Translations under genes and position numbers: made by a program
The notes under the pieces: generated by a model
Database searches by the model: none
The model's input: only the letters and a program-made list of their open reading frames with translations
What the model was told of the DNA's origin: nothing
In this document: positions 59,940 to 64,000 of the stretch, piece after piece
Numbering within the stretch: the first letter of the stretch is position 1
How the letters are laid out: the number at the start of each line of letters is the position of its first letter
NCBI GenBank assembly: GCA_022266195.1
Contig: WHVY01000002.1
Location: 2,309,001-2,373,000, forward strand
Length of the DNA stretch: 64,000 nt
From: Tetranychus cinnabarinus
Lineage: Eukaryota > Arthropoda > Arachnida > Trombidiformes > Tetranychidae
Direction of reading: 5' to 3'

Positions 59940-60760
59940 ACCCAACCAGTGTCAACTCCATGGCAGAAACCCATGAAATTGTCTAACCATGAATGGATCA
60001 AGAGGACAACTTGATAAACTAACGAAACTTTGAGCTGAAAATCAAAACTATCACATCATCATGTGCGAACTTGTTGAAATCTCTTTTTCTCTCTTTCTCT
60101 TTAACTCTCTTGACCTTTCATCTTCTTTCCTGATTGCAATTAACTAAATTAAACGAGTGCAATTTGCTTTTCAACCTTTTATTGGGACAAAAAACTGTTT
60201 CTTTTTGCAACTAAACTCAACGGAAAGTATCCAAAGTTAACTTTTGAATAAATGAAGTGGAACCCAAGACGAAGATTTAAATCTGTCAACTTAATTGGCT
60301 GATCCATTGATGCTTTTCATCCTCTAATTGTTCATCATATTTTCATCCTTCATCTTTATTCTCATCTTAATCTTTTTTTTTCTTCTCCTTTTCTTGACCA
60401 TCTTAACCTTCTCCTTATGATCTTCTTGCCTTGTATCTTATGTAGATATTAACTTAGCCTCTTGCAAGCCAAAATTGATGATGAGCTGTAACAAAAAAAG
60501 ACAAAAATATAAACTTCTAGACATCTGTAACTAATTTAACTAATTAATCAAATTAATTGTAAACAAATAATTTGATGTTCATTTTTTTTCCTTCTTTTCC
60601 TTTTCGTTGTCTTTTCGTTTAATCATTTGATTGAGCATAACTTGAGTGAAGATGCATTTGATAACGCGAATTGCGAGCATTTTTTATCCTTCAGAGTACC
60701 CAATGTACGTTGACTGTAAGGCCATTTCGGCGAAAATAAAGAGATAAATTGATTTATTAA
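59940..60760 (+). other. BRSK 3' UTR with probable poly(A) signal
   Basis: Non-coding sequence after the TGA with pyrimidine-rich tracts. AATAAA at 60735-60740 is the best poly(A) signal, about 800 nt after the stop. Confidence 0.55.
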
Positions 60761-62046
60761 TGAACCAATTCCAAAGATAATTTCAGATTAAAACTGAATC
60801 TGAGCAAATCGTGTGCTGCAGTGACACTAGATGTCGCTTCACTCGCCATTCATTTCAGTTTAAGTTAACATCAAAAGTTAACAGTTAGTTGAATCAATTG
60901 TTTCAAATTTAAAGCGTGTCTAAGTAGAACTTTGGACTACCAAATTTTGTCGAGCTTTTAATCAGAACGAGCTTGCTGTCGTATTCAAAATTTAAAATTG
61001 CTTCGAACAAATTTAGGAAAAATTTTTCGACAAAAAACTTTACAAAACAAACGTTGATCCTTTTAGGTTCAATGAATTAATTTACTAATGAAAAATTGTT
61101 TCTTCAAATTTAATCATCAACATTATCAGAATAGAAATTGAATTTGACATTTGTTTCAATGTCAAAAGTTTACATTCAAAACCCGTCTTTAGTTAGCGAA
61201 CAGATGATTAGTCTCTTGATCTTTAGTTTTGTTCCGATGACGATCATTTGATTATCACAATTTTTATCAAAAATCGATTCAATCGATAGATTTTATTTCA
61301 AAACAAACTGCAACTAGTTAAAATTAAATTCAATTTTTTGGGAATTACTTGAGTGCTTAAGTGTGAAACGTTTGAAGCGGAAATCAATTTATTCATACTT
61401 TTTGAAGGTGCAATCATCAAACAGTTATAATCGATCGATTGATCATAATCGGAGCAACACTATCGGACCTCAAGTCTAAAGCGTGAATACTCTCTCTTCA
61501 GTTAACCTACAACTATATCTAAGTCTCATGTCTGATAAAATTTGAACATTAGCAATGAGATCTAGACTTTGAAGCTAAAGTCTAATGCAGTTTAACTTAT
61601 GATTTTGATCTATCATTGATTTTTTCAAGATCATTTTGTTGTTGTTTATTTCCATCTTTCGTTTCATCGCCTAATAAACTCAAATATTTTTCCAATAAAA
61701 CCATGGAGACTACCGAAGGATTTTAGCAAAATGGGCCACAAGTTGATTGATTTCATCAAAATTTTTAATTTCAAATCAAACTTTAAAGCAAGACTTTCAG
61801 CTCGAGCCTAAAAAGCTAAAGTATTTTAAGAAGCTCTAGCTCCATGATACACTGGCCGTCGACATTTTTCGTTGAATTCAACGACGAAACCATGAGTTGA
61901 AAGAAACTTTCATCATTCATTGATTAAAAGATTGTCAAAGTTTAGTCATTTTTGGTTACAATACCAATGACGCTACAATTTGAATCCAATATGTATTGAG
62001 CATTTATCTTAAAGAGTTGTTCAATTGCTCATTGAACAAACACTTT
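60761..62046. other. Intergenic region downstream of BRSK
   Basis: AT-rich, no coding exon recognised. Confidence 0.6.
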
Positions 62047-62089
62047 CTACTGATGATTAATTTTTTCCTTATTTTCCCTCTTTTCATTA

Positions 62090-62300
62090 TCTATTCAGCA
62101 TCCACCTCCAAAGTTTCACCAATTGAACTCCTAGTCATAAACATTGGAATCGACATAGGAAGTGACTCATTAGCCGAGAGTGATTTCAATCGACATTACT
62201 TTTCCGTACTTCACCCTACCTTGACTCAATCATCAATGCAACAGCTCGACCCTCTTCAAGTGAACCCAATCAACACCAACCTGGACTTGATCAATGTTCA
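62090..62300 (+). pseudogene. Decayed partial duplicate of BRSK exon 13
   Basis: Shares ordered blocks with exon 13 at 57090-57290: CCTCCAAAGTTT, CTCCTAGTCATAA, a GGAATCG-containing stretch, GGAAGTG.CTCAT, CTCTTCAAGTGAA, CCAATCAA and CTGGACTTG. Spacing between blocks changes by non-multiples of three, so the kinase frame is broken. A pyrimidine-rich stretch precedes both copies, so the duplicate probably includes the acceptor region. Confidence 0.7.
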
Positions 62301-63536
62301 TGAATAGCCATTTATTGTTACAATAAGTGGTAATCTTTCATCAACTTTGACACAACCTCACATAAAGCAAACATCACATGATGAGGCCATCGCTGTTGCA
62401 GTTTGTTGTTACAATAATTGAAAATAAAGCAATTAATCAGATAAAAGTTTCAACAAGTTGATTCAGTTTTCACTTTGAGTAAATAGGGTCATTAATTAGA
62501 GTCCATCAAGTTACAAAGGCAAGACTAGATCAACTCTTGATTGCCCATAACTTGTTTTAACAGAAGCTTAACTTTTAGGGAAAATATTTTCTTTTATCGT
62601 AAAGTTTGTCACTTGATATTGGAAAAGCACATGACTCAATTTGTTAACAAAGCTTTGAGTGCATCCAATCTGGCAAAAAAAACTTAATCACTTAAGGAAT
62701 TCCGAGCATGGAAAATTGGAAAAGAGCGGAAAAAATGATCAGATTTCGATTTACAAACCCAAAACATAATTTCCCCGATTTTGCAATAATCTGAATCAGC
62801 ACTTTAACGAGATAAAATGAGTCAAACCAAGAATGATGTGAAAAAAGATTCAAGATAACCCAAAACAGGGTCAACCCTTTGGTACATGAAGACTTGTTAA
62901 AAATACTCAATGAAACTTTTGTCAAACATTGAAATGTTTCACATTTGAATGGAAATTAGGAAAAAGCGAAAAGACAAGAATTTCAATGTTCTTGATGGGT
63001 CAAGGTTAACTCATCTAATTGCTAGACTGGCCGCACGTAACCACTTTACAATCATTAATCAACTTGAAGAGTAGAAAAAAAGGGAAAACTGAATTTCTTG
63101 TGAATTGATGAGCAAATGTTGCCCTCAATGGAGGCACCAATGGTTTCATTGAGATCATCAACCTAACATCATGAAACTGATAACCGAAAAGAGGTAAAGA
63201 ATGAAAACGAGCGCAAAATGAAAGGCAAATCTTGAGCCGCATATTTGCGTACATTTACAGTTGAACATTTTGATTAACAGTATAACCTTGAAGTTGTAAC
63301 AAAACATGTTGATCATTTGTTTATCAATATTAATAGCTCTTGTGAAAAGAGCTCAGATTGTTATAAATTGATATCGTTCAACCAAACAAGTTGACAATCA
63401 AAATATTTTTCAGTCAAACGAGTGATCAATAAGTTCAACAGAATCTCGTCTTGAAATTTCAATATTCATTGGCTGTCTCAACACAATTTATGCAGAAAAA
63501 AAGGAAAAGAAAATTTTTTCGTTCGATTCTTTCATT
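62301..63536. other. Intergenic region before the right-edge gene
   Basis: No coding exon recognised; the minus-strand ORFs at 62692-62925 and 63015-63254 lack motifs and splice support. The right part may be 3' UTR of the minus-strand gene ending at 63802. Confidence 0.55.
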
Positions 63537-63542
63537 TTTATT
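63537..63542 (-). other. Possible poly(A) signal for the right-edge gene
   Basis: AATAAA on the minus strand, 260 nt after the stop at 63802. Confidence 0.35.
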
Positions 63543-63801
63543 GAAACATAAATTATTCTTTGGCTGAAGTCATTGTATTCAACTGATTCAATAATAATAA
63601 CAATTATAATGATGATAATGGGTTTGATATATTAATTGGTTAATGATTAGTTTACATGAAGATTTGGGTGTTTAAAGTAAAATTACATTAACAAATGGCA
63701 AGTGAGAGTAAAAATGAAACGGTCAATAAAAGGGAATGAAAAGTTTCCATTGTTGGTGATTGATGATGTTATTTAGCAAATGAGGAAAACTATTTGTAAC
63801 T

Positions 63802-63994
63802 CTAATTAGATAAATTATCAGAGGAACTTTGAAAGCTATTCTTTCCATTGGGATTCGCCGTTGAAATATACTTATTCGTCGGCCAGCGTTCTTTACCTTC
63901 AGCTTGTATCGAACTTCGGCAATTGTAAATGTCGGCTCGATTACTGGGTTCATGGTATGTTTTAACACACGAATGTCCCTCTGAACAGGTGCAA
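63802..63994 (-). CDS. Last coding exon of a Cys-containing, probably secreted protein (5' part beyond right edge)
   Basis: The minus strand at 64000-63995 is CTTTAG, an acceptor. After one base completing a split codon it reads CTCSEGHSCVKTYHEPSNRA, then DIYNCRSSIQAE, then a hydrophilic Asn/Ser/Lys-rich tail to TAG at 63804-63802, giving 63 residues. The C.C..G..C spacing with a fourth Cys about 16 residues later resembles the last disulfide block of small secreted Cys-knot, colipase or prokineticin-like folds, but one exon cannot fix a family. A longer ORF in another frame covers the same bases; I prefer this frame because of the Cys pattern, the splice acceptor and the natural-looking tail. 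A donor-like GAAG|GTAAAG near 63895 could make an alternative exon end. Confidence 0.5.
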
Positions 63995-64000
63995 CTAAAG

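Noticed and set aside
63723..63968. 81-codon minus-strand ORF at the right edge
   Set aside because: It begins at GTG, and its C-terminal half reads like translated non-coding DNA; the overlapping frame with four Cys after the CTTTAG acceptor is the better exon.

Overview
The window is animal nuclear DNA. It is AT-rich, has split genes with GT-AG introns, and carries two well-conserved metazoan genes (a BRSK/SAD kinase and an ESRP/Fusilli splicing factor), a tandem pair of gustatory-receptor-like genes and a Tc3-type DNA transposon. The fast-evolving receptors and the short introns beside some very long ones suggest an arthropod. A mite or other chelicerate is my best guess, but that is inference. 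I saw no rRNA, tRNA, CRISPR array or bacterial feature.

Left part (1-12214, minus strand): the first three coding exons of an ESRP/fusilli orthologue, running off the left edge. Exon 1 (12074-12214) is separated from exon 2 (447-590) by an 11.5-kb intron. On the opposite strand that intron holds a two-exon gene for a secreted or membrane-anchored His/Asn-rich protein (6503-8265). It also holds a near-perfect 126-bp inverted repeat (1717-1842 and 1992-2117).

Centre (12215-18998): the head-to-head intergenic region between ESRP and BRSK, with a purine-rich tract of about 500 bp.

Right part (18999-59939, plus strand): a complete BRSK/SAD-1 kinase gene of 16 coding exons, 2943 nt of CDS and 980 residues. 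All exon phases join. It has the kinase domain with LKB1-type T-loop, a UBA-like region, the Pro/Ser linker, a KA1-like domain and a long low-complexity Asn-rich tail. Intron 7 (16.7 kb) hosts an intact 1578-bp Tc3-like transposon and, antisense to the kinase, one intact GR-like gene and one frameshifted copy. These are flanked by three copies of the same ~350-bp segment. A weak extra two-exon candidate lies at 43029-43444.

Downstream (59940-64000): the BRSK 3' UTR, a decayed partial copy of BRSK exon 13 at about 62090-62300, and at the right edge the last coding exon of a minus-strand Cys-containing, probably secreted protein.

The two large genes are both linked to neural or epithelial biology in other animals, but nothing here shows they work together. 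The nested genes appear to be independent units inside long introns.
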